A DNA stretch of 64,000 bases from Curtobacterium ammoniigenes NBRC 101786. GTDB lineage: Bacteria > Actinomycetota > Actinomycetes > Actinomycetales > Microbacteriaceae. The stretch's first letter is position 1, and each line of letters starts with the position of its first letter. The notes under the pieces were generated by a model. The model had not been told where the DNA came from, ran no database searches, and saw only the letters and a program-made list of their open reading frames with translations. The stretch covers positions 124,001-188,000 of the forward strand of contig NZ_BCSV01000002.1 of NCBI RefSeq assembly GCF_001571045.1. Direction: 5' to 3'. The translations under genes and the position numbers were made by a program. This document shows, one piece after another, positions 8,822-18,412 of the stretch.

Positions 8822-9812
8822 TCACCGCGGCGGGGGGCGCGAGCGCACCCGCGTCCGGGACTTGCTCCCCCTCGATCCGGGCGATCAGCCGATCCGTCAG
8901 CAGTCGCCCCTGGCTCGCGAAGTCGTAGCGAACAGTCGTCAACGCAGGCTGGAAGAAGCGCGACTCCGGGATGTCGTCGAATCCGACCACACTGATGTCG
9001 TCCGGAACACGCAGGCCCCGCTCCGTCAGCGCCGCGATCGCACCGAGTGCCGTCTGGTCGTTCGCGGCGACGACAGCGGTGATCCCGGCATCGAGCGGCA
9101 TCCGCGCCGCGCCGTCGTATCCGGACTGCGCCGACCAGTCCCCCGGCACCGACCCGACAGACGTCAGCCCCCGCTCGGCGAGGCTTCGGAGATAGGCGCG
9201 CGACCGCCCCTCGGCCGCAAGCCACCCGTCCGGGCCGCCGATCAGGAACATGCGGCGATGCCCGAGGCCGGCGAGATGGTCGATCATGAGGTCCACACCG
9301 TCCTCGCCGGTGTGGCTGGCATGGGCGCTGCCATCGTCCGACTCCGATTCAAGGCTGATCGGCACCGAGAAATGCGCCCGATTGAGCGCCTCCACCACCT
9401 GCTGCGTCGGAGTGAACGCCAGCACACCGGCGAGATGCGACTGCGTCACCAGCGTGATCGCATCCGCAATGCCCGCGTCGCTCCCAGGGTCGAGGCTCAC
9501 GATGTCGAGCACATACCCGCGGTCCCGGGCCCGGGCGCTCGCCGCCTCGACGATCGCGCTCGGTCCGCTCGCGCGCAGCTCGTAGGCGATCGCCCCGATC
9601 CGATTGGACCGGCTCGTCGCCAACGACCGGGCGGACTGATTCGGCCGGTAGTTGAGGTACTCGATGGCTGCGGTCACGCGAGCACGCACCTCATCACTGA
9701 CGTGCGGCTGCCCCTTGACGACGCGAGAGACCGTCTGGTGCGACACGCCGGCGAGGCGCGCCACATCATACAGCGTGGGCGCTTTCGTCCGGCCACTCTC
9801 CGCCACCACCAC
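8787..9812 (-). CDS. LacI-family transcriptional regulator (galactan cluster)
   Basis: Sugar-responsive repressor of about 341 aa. The N-terminal helix-turn-helix [19 protein letters not shown] is followed by the hinge helix ([12 protein letters not shown]) and a periplasmic-binding-protein-like effector domain ([37 protein letters not shown]). GTG 9812 is chosen because CGGAGGGAG lies 6 nt upstream; a TTG at 9836 is the other option. It follows the GH3 gene on the same strand and precedes the galactan-uptake operon, whose two operators it probably occupies. The tail is shaped by the 35-bp tandem duplication. Confidence 0.9.
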   Translation of the reverse strand: MVVAESGRTKAPTLYDVARLAGVSHQTVSRVVKGQPHVSDEVRARVTAAIEYLNYRPNQSARSLATSRSNRIGAIAYELRASGPSAIVEAASARARDRGYVLDIVSLDPGSDAGIADAITLVTQSHLAGVLAFTPTQQVVEALNRAHFSVPISLESESDDGSAHASHTGEDGVDLMIDHLAGLGHRRMFLIGGPDGWLAAEGRSRAYLRSLAERGLTSVGSVPGDWSAQSGYDGAARMPLDAGITAVVAANDQTALGAIAALTERGLRVPDDISVVGFDDIPESRFFQPALTTVRYDFASQGRLLTDRLIARIEGEQVPDAGALAPPAAVIRASSAPARTR

Positions 9813-9836
9813 TCGCAGCTCCCTCCGCCGGGACAA

Positions 9837-9850
9837 CGTTAGCGGTAACG
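9837..9850. promoter_or_regulatory. Operator-like palindrome before the lacI-type gene
   Basis: CGTTAGCGGTAACG, with arms CGTTA and TAACG, lies 25 nt upstream of the proposed GTG start and just after the GH3 stop. It shares the TTAGCG half-site with the operators at 8623 and 8667, suggesting autoregulation. Confidence 0.5.
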
Positions 9851-9875
9851 GTCAGGCCCACCGGCGCGCGGGCGC

Positions 9876-12626
9876 TCACACCATGCGGAACTTCCGGAGC
9901 ATCAGGTCACCGGACCACGCGAACTCGACATCCACGAGATCGCCCGCATTGACATTCGGCAGGCGTGTCAGTCCGAGCCCGTCCGCGCCGACCACGACCC
10001 TCGTCGCAGCCTCCTGCTGCTGCAGCACGGAGACGCGCACCTCGATGCGGCCGCCATCGGCGGCGGGACGGGCGTGAAGCTCGACCCGGCCCTCCGCTCC
10101 GCAGCGCACATCGAGGAATCGGACCGAGACGGAGGCGCCGGCCCGCGGTCGGACCACCGTCACGCCCGTCGCCGGGTCGGTGACCAGGTCGGCGCCGCGC
10201 GCATCGTCGTACGCGGCGACGGCGTGCAGCACGCCGGCCTCCAGCGGAGCGATCGAGGCCCCCTCGGCGCGCATCTCCAGCACGACCGGCACGTCCTCCG
10301 CCGAGCGACCCACGAACACGGAGTACACGCCCGGCTCGATGCACCAGCGTGCCCCCCGCGGATCCCACTGCACGAATGCGCCGAGCGGCAGGTCGAACGC
10401 GACCTCCCGCTCCTCCCCGGCGGCGAGTGACACGCGCCTCCAGTCGACGAGCCGCCTCCGAGGGAACGGACGCCGCGGACCATCGTCGTCGCGCGCGCCG
10501 ACGTACAGCTGCACGAGCTCATCGACCGTGTTCGCGCCGATGTTCCGCACCCGGACGGTGGCACGCGCGATCGTGCGGTGCCGATCCGCGTCGGCGACGG
10601 GCCCTGCTGGGACCCTCGTCGCCGTGATCGCGCCGGCCGTGAGCTCGGTCGTGCCGTAGTGCAGGCCGTGCCCGAACGGAAACGCCGGAGGAACCGGCGA
10701 GTACAGATAGGTCTGCCGCGACCCGACGATGTCGTAGTCGAGCAGGTCATGCACGTCCGCATCGGAGGCCGGCCACGCTTGCGTCAGACGGCCACGCGGA
10801 CCGGCGGAACCGGTCAGGACCGCGTGGACGGCCGCGCCCAGTTCCTGACCGCCGTGGCTCGTCCACACGATCGCGTCGGCCAGGGCGGCTGCCTCACCGA
10901 GCGCGTACGGGTAGGACGACACGATCACGAGCACGACACGAGCCGCGGTGGCAGCCACTGCGCGCACCAGGTCGAGGGACGCCTCCGGCAGTTCGACCGA
11001 CGGTCGGTCCTCGGTCTCGCGTCCGAGGAGGTGCGGGTCGTTGCCGACGACCACCACCGCGGTCCGATCAGCCGCAGCCGCCGCAGCCTCGGCAGCACCG
11101 CTCCGGCGAACGCGAAGGTCCCACGCGAACGGCGCGTCGACCAGCGCGACCCGCCCATCGACGACCCCGAGGAATCGGTCGTCGCAGCGGTGCCGCAGCA
11201 CGGCAGCGCCCTCGGCGTCCGTGTCGAGCACGAACGCCTCCTGGACGACCCAGGCGCCGATCGTCTCGGCGGTGGCGGTGACCGTTCCGCCCTCGTCGAC
11301 GGTGAGGAATCGGTCGGAAGCGGCGTCCCGCAGCGTCACGACATCGGCCCCCCACCGCTCGAGCTCGAACTCGGCCGACTCGTCGCCGAGCACGAGCGCA
11401 CCATCCGGCGTGGTGGCGACGACGGCACCATCTGCGCCGAGCGTGACGCGATCGACGCCCCGTGCGAGCCGCGTGTCCGGCGCATCGGTGGCGAAGGCAT
11501 CGGCGATCGTGCGCTCATACGGAAGCGAGCCGCTGTACCAGTCGAGGAGGATCCGCTGGCTGAGCGGACCGACCACAGCGAGTGGCGCCTCCGGCCCGAG
11601 CGGCAGGGTGCCGTGTCGATTCGTGAGCAGCACGATCGCATCGGTCGCCGCCCGGAGTGCCAGCGGGCGATGCGCCTCACGGAGCGCAGCCGCCGACGGA
11701 CCGTCGTAGTTCCGCGGCGCGAGGTCACCGGTCTTCGCGCGGAGGCGCACCAGTCGACGCACCGCTCGGTCGATCTGTTCGATCCCGATCAGACCGTCAC
11801 CGAGTGCTCGCGTGAGCGCTTCGACAGTCGGCGCCCACTCCGGTCCGTCGTCGGTGAGATTGTCGACCCCCGCCGCCACGACGGCCGCGACGCCGTGCGG
11901 CGCATCGGCGGACCAGCCCTCGCGCTTCCACAGATTGCTGGGCGCGCCCGCGTCGCTCACGATCGCGAGGTCGTCCGGATCGGCGAGCTCCGCGCGCAGC
12001 TCGTCGAGCACCGGTGAGACATGCGCCGGGATGCCGTTGACGAGGTTGTACGACGCCATCACGGCGGCGACACTGCCGGCTCGGATCGGATCGAGGAAAC
12101 ACGGCAGCTCGTACTCGCGGAACGTGCGCGCCGAGAGCGCAGAAGAGGTGAGGTCGCGGTCGTCCTCGTTGTTGTAGCCGACGAAATGCTTCAGCGTCGG
12201 AGCGGTGAGCCACCGTTCCCCGTCGCCGCGCAACCCGGCAGTGAATGCGATCGCGCTGCGCGCCGTCAGGGTCGGGTCTTCGGAGTAGCCCTCCTCGTTG
12301 CGCCCCCAGCGCGGGTTTCGGAGCGGGTTCACTACGGGCGCCCAGACGTTCAGGCCGAGGTCTGGATCCTCCGACTGCATCGCGTGCAGTTCGAGCGCGA
12401 CCGCGCGACCGACGGCGCCGAGCAGCTCCTCGTCCCAGGTGGAAGCCAGGCCGACGGCCTGTGGGAACACCGTCGCGATCCCGGCCCAGGCCACGCCGTG
12501 CAGCGCCTCGCAGCCGGTGTGGTATGGCGGCAGTCCGAGCTCGGGCAGGGCCGGCGCATGCTGGTGCAACAGGCGCAGCTTCTCTGGAACGGTGAGCCTG
12601 GCGATCAGCTCCTCGACCTCGGTCAT
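9876..12626 (-). CDS. GH3 beta-glucosidase/beta-xylosidase with beta-trefoil-like insertion
   Basis: Predicted intracellular exo-glycosidase (no signal peptide), 916 aa. The GH3 N-terminal barrel shows NPRWGRNEEGYSEDP, LKHFVGYNNEDDR and nucleophile D225 in LAIVSDAGAPS. The second sandwich domain follows (PLAVVGPLSQR). At ~450-560 the alpha/beta domain is interrupted by a segment (DAASDRFLTVDE, HRCDDRFLGVVDG) with the repeated D-R-F-L pattern of fascin/beta-trefoil folds. Then come VVVVGNDPHL, the fibronectin-III-like domain and a C-terminal beta-sandwich (CBM6-like). A ribosome site AAGGAG precedes ATG 12626. In context it may remove backbone glucose or xylose from imported oligosaccharides; specificity is not readable. 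Confidence 0.88.
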   Translation of the reverse strand: MTEVEELIARLTVPEKLRLLHQHAPALPELGLPPYHTGCEALHGVAWAGIATVFPQAVGLASTWDEELLGAVGRAVALELHAMQSEDPDLGLNVWAPVVNPLRNPRWGRNEEGYSEDPTLTARSAIAFTAGLRGDGERWLTAPTLKHFVGYNNEDDRDLTSSALSARTFREYELPCFLDPIRAGSVAAVMASYNLVNGIPAHVSPVLDELRAELADPDDLAIVSDAGAPSNLWKREGWSADAPHGVAAVVAAGVDNLTDDGPEWAPTVEALTRALGDGLIGIEQIDRAVRRLVRLRAKTGDLAPRNYDGPSAAALREAHRPLALRAATDAIVLLTNRHGTLPLGPEAPLAVVGPLSQRILLDWYSGSLPYERTIADAFATDAPDTRLARGVDRVTLGADGAVVATTPDGALVLGDESAEFELERWGADVVTLRDAASDRFLTVDEGGTVTATAETIGAWVVQEAFVLDTDAEGAAVLRHRCDDRFLGVVDGRVALVDAPFAWDLRVRRSGAAEAAAAAADRTAVVVVGNDPHLLGRETEDRPSVELPEASLDLVRAVAATAARVVLVIVSSYPYALGEAAALADAIVWTSHGGQELGAAVHAVLTGSAGPRGRLTQAWPASDADVHDLLDYDIVGSRQTYLYSPVPPAFPFGHGLHYGTTELTAGAITATRVPAGPVADADRHRTIARATVRVRNIGANTVDELVQLYVGARDDDGPRRPFPRRRLVDWRRVSLAAGEEREVAFDLPLGAFVQWDPRGARWCIEPGVYSVFVGRSAEDVPVVLEMRAEGASIAPLEAGVLHAVAAYDDARGADLVTDPATGVTVVRPRAGASVSVRFLDVRCGAEGRVELHARPAADGGRIEVRVSVLQQQEAATRVVVGADGLGLTRLPNVNAGDLVDVEFAWSGDLMLRKFRMV

Positions 12627-12677
12627 GGACGACTCCTTCTTCTCGGCCTCCGGCCGGTATGGGCTAGCTTTCACTGC

Positions 12678-13301
12678 GTGCAGATCGATCCCGACAACAA
12701 AGCCATCGATGGCATCAGCACGCTTGTGCTGTTCATCGCGCTCAACGTCATCTACCTGCTCTGCTGCATTCCGATCGTCACGATCGGGGCCGCGACCGCG
12801 GCTCTGTTCGAAGTGATGTGGCGATTCGCTGACGAACAGCGCGGACACCTGCTCCGGGGATATTTCTCAGCGCTGAAGGGCAGTTGGCGTTCGGCTTCGA
12901 TCGTGGCTGCGGCCACCATGCTGCCGATGCTCCTTCTGGCGTATGTGTCGGTGTTCTGGTTCGCGCTCGGAATCGGTCTCTCCGCGTTGGCGGGGGTGAT
13001 CACCGCGCTCGGAGCGCTGTACTGCGGTGTCGCATTCCTGTACGGCTGCGCACTGGTCGCGCGGTTCGAGAACACCGCACGCCGGACCATCCGGAACGCA
13101 TATCTGTTCCCGATGGCGCAGCCGCTGCTGACGCTCGGCGTCGTGCTCGTGCTCGTCGTGTCAGCGGCGCTGATGTGGATCTTCCACCCGGCGCTGTTCC
13201 TGTTCGCCACAGTCGGCGCAGCATTCGGCGCCTATCTGATGTCCCGGATGTTCGGACTCGCGTTCCGCCACCAGGAGGCCCGGGCGAACGGCCAGGAGTG
13301 A
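12678..13301 (+). CDS. DUF624 family membrane protein
   Basis: Small polytopic membrane protein of 207 aa, of the DUF624 (YesL-like) family usually encoded beside sugar ABC transporters. Typical features are the start QIDPDNKAIDGISTLV and a first hairpin LFIALNVIYLLCCIPIVTIGAA, then paired membrane segments around residues 70-115 and 135-185. The start is GTG 12678. The gene is divergent from GH3 (51-nt gap) and convergent with the second solute-binding protein. Its biochemical role is unknown; association with oligosaccharide uptake is from context. Confidence 0.85.
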   Translation: MQIDPDNKAIDGISTLVLFIALNVIYLLCCIPIVTIGAATAALFEVMWRFADEQRGHLLRGYFSALKGSWRSASIVAAATMLPMLLLAYVSVFWFALGIGLSALAGVITALGALYCGVAFLYGCALVARFENTARRTIRNAYLFPMAQPLLTLGVVLVLVVSAALMWIFHPALFLFATVGAAFGAYLMSRMFGLAFRHQEARANGQE

Positions 13302-13306
13302 CGGAG

Positions 13307-13338
13307 CGGCGGCCGAGCCCCGGGGAGCCAGGCCGCCG
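13307..13338. terminator. Hairpin between convergent genes
   Basis: CGGCGGCC pairs perfectly with GGCCGCCG across a 16-nt loop in the 51-nt gap between the convergent DUF624 and solute-binding-protein genes. There is no clear T-tract, so it is a probable bidirectional terminator only. Confidence 0.45.
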
Positions 13339-13352
13339 CACGCGACTCGGGG

Positions 13353-15128
13353 TCAGCCGAACTTCTTCTTGACCGCCAGACGCGCCTCGTTCTGCGCCTT
13401 CGCGTTGTCCATGTCGAAGCTCAAGACCGTCGCGTAGCCGAGCCCTTTGACCGTGGACTGCATGTCCTTCAGGAGGCTGTTGAACTCGTTCTCGCTCGTG
13501 GCGAGACTCATCTTCCACGAGGACTGCACGATGATCGCCTTCGCCTGGTTGCGGATCGTGGAGATCTGCGGCGGATCGGCTGGAGCGGCGTAGCCCGACC
13601 CCGGGGCGACGAGCAGCTGGTGCTTCTTCTGCAAGTACGCGATGTCACCGTCGACGTTGCCCATCTTCGACTTCCAGTCGTTGATGACGGGGTTGGAGTT
13701 GGCCTTCTGATAGCTCGGCCAGAACGCGTACTCGTATTGCAGACCCGTGCTCGGGTCGACGTCGATCGGCAGCACGGTCGTGGCGTTCAGCGCGGAGACG
13801 CCGTCCGAGAACTTGCCACCGCCCCAGCTCGCCGGGACCGTGGCTCCGCCGCCGAGCAGCGCCTGCTTGCCGAGCGCGGTGAGCTCCGGCTTCTTGTCCG
13901 ACCCGAGCTGCCACGTCAGTCCTTCGGGACCGGGAGCGGCGCCGGTCTGCGCGCCGCTGGCGTAGATGCCCTCCGGCGAGTACAGCCAGTCGAGGTACGC
14001 GGCGATCCGCTCCGGATCGGCCGCTTTCGACCCGATGCTGAACAGCTGGGTGCCGCCGTAGATGGAGGCTCCGTAGGAGAAGATGTCGAGGTCGTTGATC
14101 GGCGTGAACTCGAACCCTTTGCCCGCAGCGAGGTTTGCGGTGGTGTTGTAGGCGGGCTTGGCGAGCCACGGCCAGCACGCGAACAGGGTCTGGCCGTTCT
14201 GGAATTTGGCGTACATGGTCGAGTAGTTCTGGGTGGGCGAGTCGGGGTCGACGAGACCCTGCTGGTTCGCGGTCGCGTAGAGCTTGAGCGACCGGACGTA
14301 GTGCGAGTCGCTGTCGATGATGCTCTCGTACTTCGAACCGTCCGCCTTGGCGAGCACGAAGCCCATCTCGTCGAATCCGTAGAAGCACGCGGGCTGCTTC
14401 GCCGCGGTCATCATGTTGCCGTCCCAGTCCTTGAACAGCGAGAAGGCATAGGTCGCCTTGCCGTTGTCGGCCTTCGGGTGCGCCTGCTGCATCTCTTTGA
14501 GGACGGGGATCATGTCCTCGAGGGTCTTCATCGTCGGATAGCCGAGCTCCTTGTAGTAGTCCCAGCGCATGTACGGACCGAACGTGGGGTCGAGCCCCTC
14601 GGAGGGTGTGGTCGGCTTCAGTGAGGTGACGGACACCGGAATCCCGTAGATGCCCTTCTTGCCGCTGTTGAGCTTCTGCACTGCGGCGTCGTACTCCTTC
14701 GCGTTCTTCATCTGCGCGTAGTACTTCGAGAAGTCGAACAGCAGGCCGCCCTGAATCAGCTGGTCGAACTTCTGGCCGCGGTCCGTGACGATCAGGTCCC
14801 CGAGGTTGCCCGCGGCGACGCGGGTGTTGTAGAGCGTGTCGCCACCGCCCGAGACGTTCGGGGCGATGACGTTCATCGACAGGTTGAATTTCTTCGAGAT
14901 GAGGTGTCCGAACCACCCCTTCTGCACGCCCTGGTAGTTCGCCAGACCGTCGAAGACGGTGATCGTCTCTGCTTTCTTGTAGGGGCCGCCGAAGGCTGCA
15001 CCGGGACCGGAGGCCGCCGTGGTCGTTCCGCTGCTCGTGCAGCCAGCGAGTGCTCCGACAGCGACCAGCCCGGCGAAGCCGCCGAGAAAGCCGCGTCGTG
15101 ACAGTTGTACAGCGTCGTACTTCGTCAT
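13353..15128 (-). CDS. Extracellular solute-binding protein (LplA-like) of second sugar transporter
   Basis: Large substrate-binding lipoprotein, 591 aa. It has a Tat-like signal (LSRRGFLGGFAG) and lipobox VGALAGCTSSG. The long two-lobe fold resembles LplA/YtcQ-type binding proteins that accompany LplB/YtcP permeases and take up complex oligosaccharides. Motifs include ITVFDGLANYQGVQKGWFG and YLDWLYSPEGIYASG. It is the third gene of a leftward operon behind two permeases (55-nt gap). Plant xyloglucan- or pectin-derived oligosaccharides are likely, judging from the divergent glycosidase operon. Confidence 0.9.
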   Translation of the reverse strand: MTKYDAVQLSRRGFLGGFAGLVAVGALAGCTSSGTTTAASGPGAAFGGPYKKAETITVFDGLANYQGVQKGWFGHLISKKFNLSMNVIAPNVSGGGDTLYNTRVAAGNLGDLIVTDRGQKFDQLIQGGLLFDFSKYYAQMKNAKEYDAAVQKLNSGKKGIYGIPVSVTSLKPTTPSEGLDPTFGPYMRWDYYKELGYPTMKTLEDMIPVLKEMQQAHPKADNGKATYAFSLFKDWDGNMMTAAKQPACFYGFDEMGFVLAKADGSKYESIIDSDSHYVRSLKLYATANQQGLVDPDSPTQNYSTMYAKFQNGQTLFACWPWLAKPAYNTTANLAAGKGFEFTPINDLDIFSYGASIYGGTQLFSIGSKAADPERIAAYLDWLYSPEGIYASGAQTGAAPGPEGLTWQLGSDKKPELTALGKQALLGGGATVPASWGGGKFSDGVSALNATTVLPIDVDPSTGLQYEYAFWPSYQKANSNPVINDWKSKMGNVDGDIAYLQKKHQLLVAPGSGYAAPADPPQISTIRNQAKAIIVQSSWKMSLATSENEFNSLLKDMQSTVKGLGYATVLSFDMDNAKAQNEARLAVKKKFG

Positions 15129-15183
15129 TGGGGTTCCTTCATGTGGTGAATGTGCTGATGGGGGGAGATCGAAAGAGGACGGG

Positions 15184-16125
15184 CTAGCCCTTGACCGCGC
15201 CGAGCATGATGCCCTTCACGAAGTAGCGCTGGAACAGCGGATAGATGAAGAGGATCGGCAGCACGACGATGACGGAGATCGTCGTCTGGATCGAGGTCGT
15301 GGTCTGCTGCGACGCCGCTCCGGCGAGCGACCCGAGACTCTGCCCGACCGTGTTCCGCGCAGCCTGCGCGAGGCTCGCGGCCTGATTGAGGTAGGTGTAG
15401 AGGAGGTATTGCAGCGAATAGAGCCGCTGGTCCGTGATGTAGATCAGGGTGTCCTGGAACGAGTTCCACTGCGCCACCGCAGAGAAGATGGCGACCGTTG
15501 CGAGGATGGGTGTGCAGTTCGGCAGGATCACCCGGAAGAAGATCGTCAGCGGGCCAGCGCCGTCGATCTCCGCGGCTTCCTGGAGTGATTTCGGCAAAGA
15601 CTCGATATACGTCTTGACGAGGATGACGTTGAAGGGCTGCACGATCGCCGGAAGGATGTAGACCCAGAACGTGTTCGTGAGATGCAGGTTGCGCATCGTC
15701 AGGTACATCGGGATCAGTCCGGCATTGAAGTACATGGTGACGACGACCACGCGGTACCAGAGCGGACGCTTCCACATCTTCTCCTGCGTGAACAGGTAGC
15801 CGAGGAATGCGCTCGCGAGGACCGTGCACGCCGTACCGAGCACCGTTCGTGCGATCGACACCGCTGCAGCCGAGGTCAGGCCGCCCAGCGCCATGATCTG
15901 CGTGTAGTTGTCGAAATGGAGCCCGACCGGCCAGAACCGGACCTGACCCAGTGCACTGAGGTTGTTCGAGCTGATCGAGTTGATGATCAGGAAATAGAAC
16001 GGGTATGCGCAGAGCACCGTGAACAGCCCGAAGAGGACGTAGTTCAGCGTCGAGAACGTCGCGTCGCCGAGCGAGGGAGCGGGGCGCTTGCGCCTGCTGC
16101 CGCGCGCCGAAAGAGAAACCGTCAT
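15184..16125 (-). CDS. Carbohydrate ABC transporter permease (LplC/YtcP-like)
   Basis: Membrane permease of 313 aa with six predicted spans (TLNYVLFGLFTVLCAYPFYF first). Its EAA loop reads LQEAAEIDGAGPLTIFFRVI, and the C-terminus FVKGIMLGAVKG is diagnostic of the LplC/YtcP subgroup. It sits 11 nt behind the partner permease. ATG 16125 follows a weak GAGGTG-like site. No ATPase gene is linked. Confidence 0.92.
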   Translation of the reverse strand: MTVSLSARGSRRKRPAPSLGDATFSTLNYVLFGLFTVLCAYPFYFLIINSISSNNLSALGQVRFWPVGLHFDNYTQIMALGGLTSAAAVSIARTVLGTACTVLASAFLGYLFTQEKMWKRPLWYRVVVVTMYFNAGLIPMYLTMRNLHLTNTFWVYILPAIVQPFNVILVKTYIESLPKSLQEAAEIDGAGPLTIFFRVILPNCTPILATVAIFSAVAQWNSFQDTLIYITDQRLYSLQYLLYTYLNQAASLAQAARNTVGQSLGSLAGAASQQTTTSIQTTISVIVVLPILFIYPLFQRYFVKGIMLGAVKG

Positions 16126-16136
16126 GAGGTGTGCCC

Positions 16137-17132
16137 CTAGATGATCGAGGTGCCGCGCACGCGCTTGGAGAGGGAGTTGACGCCGAACAGCAGCACGATC
16201 GAGACCAGGCTCTTCAGCATGCTGAGCGCGGCGGCCATCGACAGGCTGTTGCCGACGATGCCGACGTTGTAGACGTAGAGATCGAGCACCTGGATGTGCT
16301 GCTCGTTGAAGGCGTTCTGAAAGACGTAGTACTGGTCCATCCCGTTGTTCAGGATGTTCGCGACGGAGAGCATGAGCAGAACGAAGAACGTGGGCGTGAG
16401 CGCGGGGAGTGTCACGAACCGCATGATCTGGAATCGGCCCGCACCGTCGATCTTCGCGGCCTCGTAGAGGGCCGGATCGATCGACGTGATCGACGCGAGA
16501 TAGAGGATCGCGCCCCACCCGAGGCCTTTCCACACGTTCCAGGCGAGCATCATCAGCCAGGTGTGCGAGTCGGTGTTCAGGAACTGGATCGGGGTGACGA
16601 TGAAGCCCCAGTCCTTCAGCGTGGAGTTCACGAGCCCGGTCGTCGAGAACATCGAGAACGCGATCATGTAGATGAGCACCCAGGAGATGAAGTTCGGGAG
16701 TGTGGTCAGGGTCTGCACGACGCCCTTGAACCAGCCGGCCTTCATCTCGTTGAGGAACAGCGCGAATCCGACCGGCAGCACCGAGCTCGCGATGCCGAGG
16801 AAGCTCATCGCGAAGGTGTTCAGGAGCACCTGCCCGATCTGCTTCAGCTGGGTCGGAGAGTTCACCAGGAATTTGAACCATTCCAGGCCGACGAACGGGC
16901 TGTGCGCGATGCCGAGCGCCGGATAGTAGTTGAAGAACGCGTAGATCCACCCGTACAGCGGGTAGTACGAGAACAGGAAGATCAGCAACAGGAACGGCGT
17001 GAAGTACAGGAAGAGCCGGAACGAGGTGCGGGAGCGCTTCCGCTCGGTCCGTCGCGCGTTCGCTTTGGCCGGTGCGACGGTCACGGCGCGTTCGTCGAGC
17101 GTGGTCACCGCGGCGGGTGTTCCGTCCAGCAC
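16137..17132 (-). CDS. Carbohydrate ABC transporter permease (LplB-like)
   Basis: Membrane permease of 331 aa. A basic N-terminal tail (RRTERKRSRTSFRLFLYF) leads into the first span (LLLIFLFSYYPLYGWIYAF), an LplB hallmark. The EAA loop is LYEAAKIDGAGRFQIMRFV and the C-terminus KRVRGTSII is typical. GTG 17132 was preferred because AAAGGAG lies 6 nt upstream, although the frame stays open upstream to an ATG before it. It is the first gene of the second uptake operon; a LacI-type operator lies 70-84 nt upstream. Confidence 0.92.
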   Translation of the reverse strand: MLDGTPAAVTTLDERAVTVAPAKANARRTERKRSRTSFRLFLYFTPFLLLIFLFSYYPLYGWIYAFFNYYPALGIAHSPFVGLEWFKFLVNSPTQLKQIGQVLLNTFAMSFLGIASSVLPVGFALFLNEMKAGWFKGVVQTLTTLPNFISWVLIYMIAFSMFSTTGLVNSTLKDWGFIVTPIQFLNTDSHTWLMMLAWNVWKGLGWGAILYLASITSIDPALYEAAKIDGAGRFQIMRFVTLPALTPTFFVLLMLSVANILNNGMDQYYVFQNAFNEQHIQVLDLYVYNVGIVGNSLSMAAALSMLKSLVSIVLLFGVNSLSKRVRGTSII

Positions 17133-17201
17133 GTTCACTCCTTTGTGACGTTCATCAGTCGTGTCGAGGGGCCTACGCATCGAAATGGTGCGCAAACTTT
17201 G

Positions 17202-17216
17202 TTTAAGCGCTTCGAT
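17202..17216 (-). promoter_or_regulatory. LacI-family operator before the second ABC operon
   Basis: TTTAAGCGCTTCGAT contains the central GCGC and half-site CTTCGA found again at 18308-18321. It lies between the regulator gene's 3' end and the permease start, and probably lets the 17275-18294 regulator control the transporter operon. Confidence 0.55.
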
Positions 17217-17274
17217 AGTACATGGAGGTGGGTTCACCCACAAGCACTCTCGTCGACCGCGCCGCGGAGGCGGG

Positions 17275-18294
17275 TCAGGCCGCTTGGATCGAGGTGGCTC
17301 GAGGGGTGAGCGGGGCGCCGACCAGCCGCTGCTCGGGCGGCTGCGGCTCGCCGTCGATACGGCTCATCAGCATGTCGACCGCAGTGCGTCCGATCAGTTC
17401 CGTGGGAATCCCGACCGAGGTCCACGGCAGCGGTGCGGCCTCCGCGAGATTGTCGGGACAGATTGCCACGACGCTCACCTGTCGGGGGATCTCAACCCCG
17501 GCGCGACCGCACGCGGCCTGCAGGAACGGCAGCAGCGCCTCGTTGTGGACGACGATGCCGTCCACGTCCGGCATTCGGGAGAGGGTCTCGAAGACCACCT
17601 CCTCCGCCGCCGCGAGTCCGGGCTCGCAACTGAGCTCCAGATGCCGGATCCCGGCATCGGTCGCGGCGTCGACGAACCCGTTGACTGCGCGTTCCGCGTA
17701 GTTCACGTGCCGCGTCAGGGCCTGCGCGGGGGAGCCGATGAACACGACGTTCCGGCGGCGGAGTGCGACCAGATGACCCACCGCCGTGCGGGATGCCTGC
17801 GTGAAGTCGAAGTCGATGCAGGCCAGGCCGCCCACGTCACGCGGCATCCCGATGAGCACCGACGGGATGGAGAGCTGCGCGAGCACCGGGAGGCGCGGGT
17901 CGTCATACTCGACGTCCATCATCACGACCCCGTCGATCGAGCCCGATGCCGCCACGCGCTTCATCCCGGACCCGTCCTCGTGCGTCAGGAGCAGCACGTT
18001 GTAATCCACCGCGCGCGCCGCTGTGACCGCTGCGCCGACGAACTGCATGACCACCGTGAAGTCCACGTCGGGGCTGAAGGGGACCATCAGCCCGATCGTG
18101 TGCGACTTTCGCGACGCGAGCGCACGAGCACCGGCGTTCGGGCTGAAGCCGAGCGCCCGGATCGCCGACTCGACTCGCTCGCGCGTCGGGGCCGAGATCG
18201 TGCGCTTGCCACTCAGGACATAGCTCACGGTACTCAGGGACACTCCGGCGGCCTCGGCGACGTCGCCCATGCTCGGGCTAGCGTTTCTCTGCAC
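17275..18294 (-). CDS. LacI-family transcriptional regulator (oligosaccharide cluster)
   Basis: Repressor of 339 aa. The helix-turn-helix is SMGDVAEAAGVSLSTVSYVLSG, with hinge helix NAGARALASRKS and effector domain from IGLMVPFSPD to DMLMSRIDGE. The start is GTG 18294. It lies between the second ABC operon (same strand) and the divergent GH31-GH42-GH95 operon, with matching operator sequences on both sides. It is therefore the likely common regulator of both. Confidence 0.9.
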   Translation of the reverse strand: MQRNASPSMGDVAEAAGVSLSTVSYVLSGKRTISAPTRERVESAIRALGFSPNAGARALASRKSHTIGLMVPFSPDVDFTVVMQFVGAAVTAARAVDYNVLLLTHEDGSGMKRVAASGSIDGVVMMDVEYDDPRLPVLAQLSIPSVLIGMPRDVGGLACIDFDFTQASRTAVGHLVALRRRNVVFIGSPAQALTRHVNYAERAVNGFVDAATDAGIRHLELSCEPGLAAAEEVVFETLSRMPDVDGIVVHNEALLPFLQAACGRAGVEIPRQVSVVAICPDNLAEAAPLPWTSVGIPTELIGRTAVDMLMSRIDGEPQPPEQRLVGAPLTPRATSIQAA

Positions 18295-18307
18295 AACAGC
18301 ACCATAA

Positions 18308-18321
18308 TCGAAACGCTTCGA
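18308..18321. promoter_or_regulatory. Operator palindrome in the lacI / alpha-xylosidase divergent region
   Basis: TCGAAACGCTTCGA, a near-perfect palindrome with TCGAA/TTCGA arms, lies 13 nt before the regulator start and 91 nt before the alpha-xylosidase start. It is positioned to repress both directions. Confidence 0.6.
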
Positions 18322-18412
18322 CTTTCAAGGCCCCGCGAACGGGCTGTCGCATCCAACTCAGCGCCGAGCCTTCGACGATCTCCAGGGCCGGCCCCCATTC
18401 TGGAAGGCTCGC

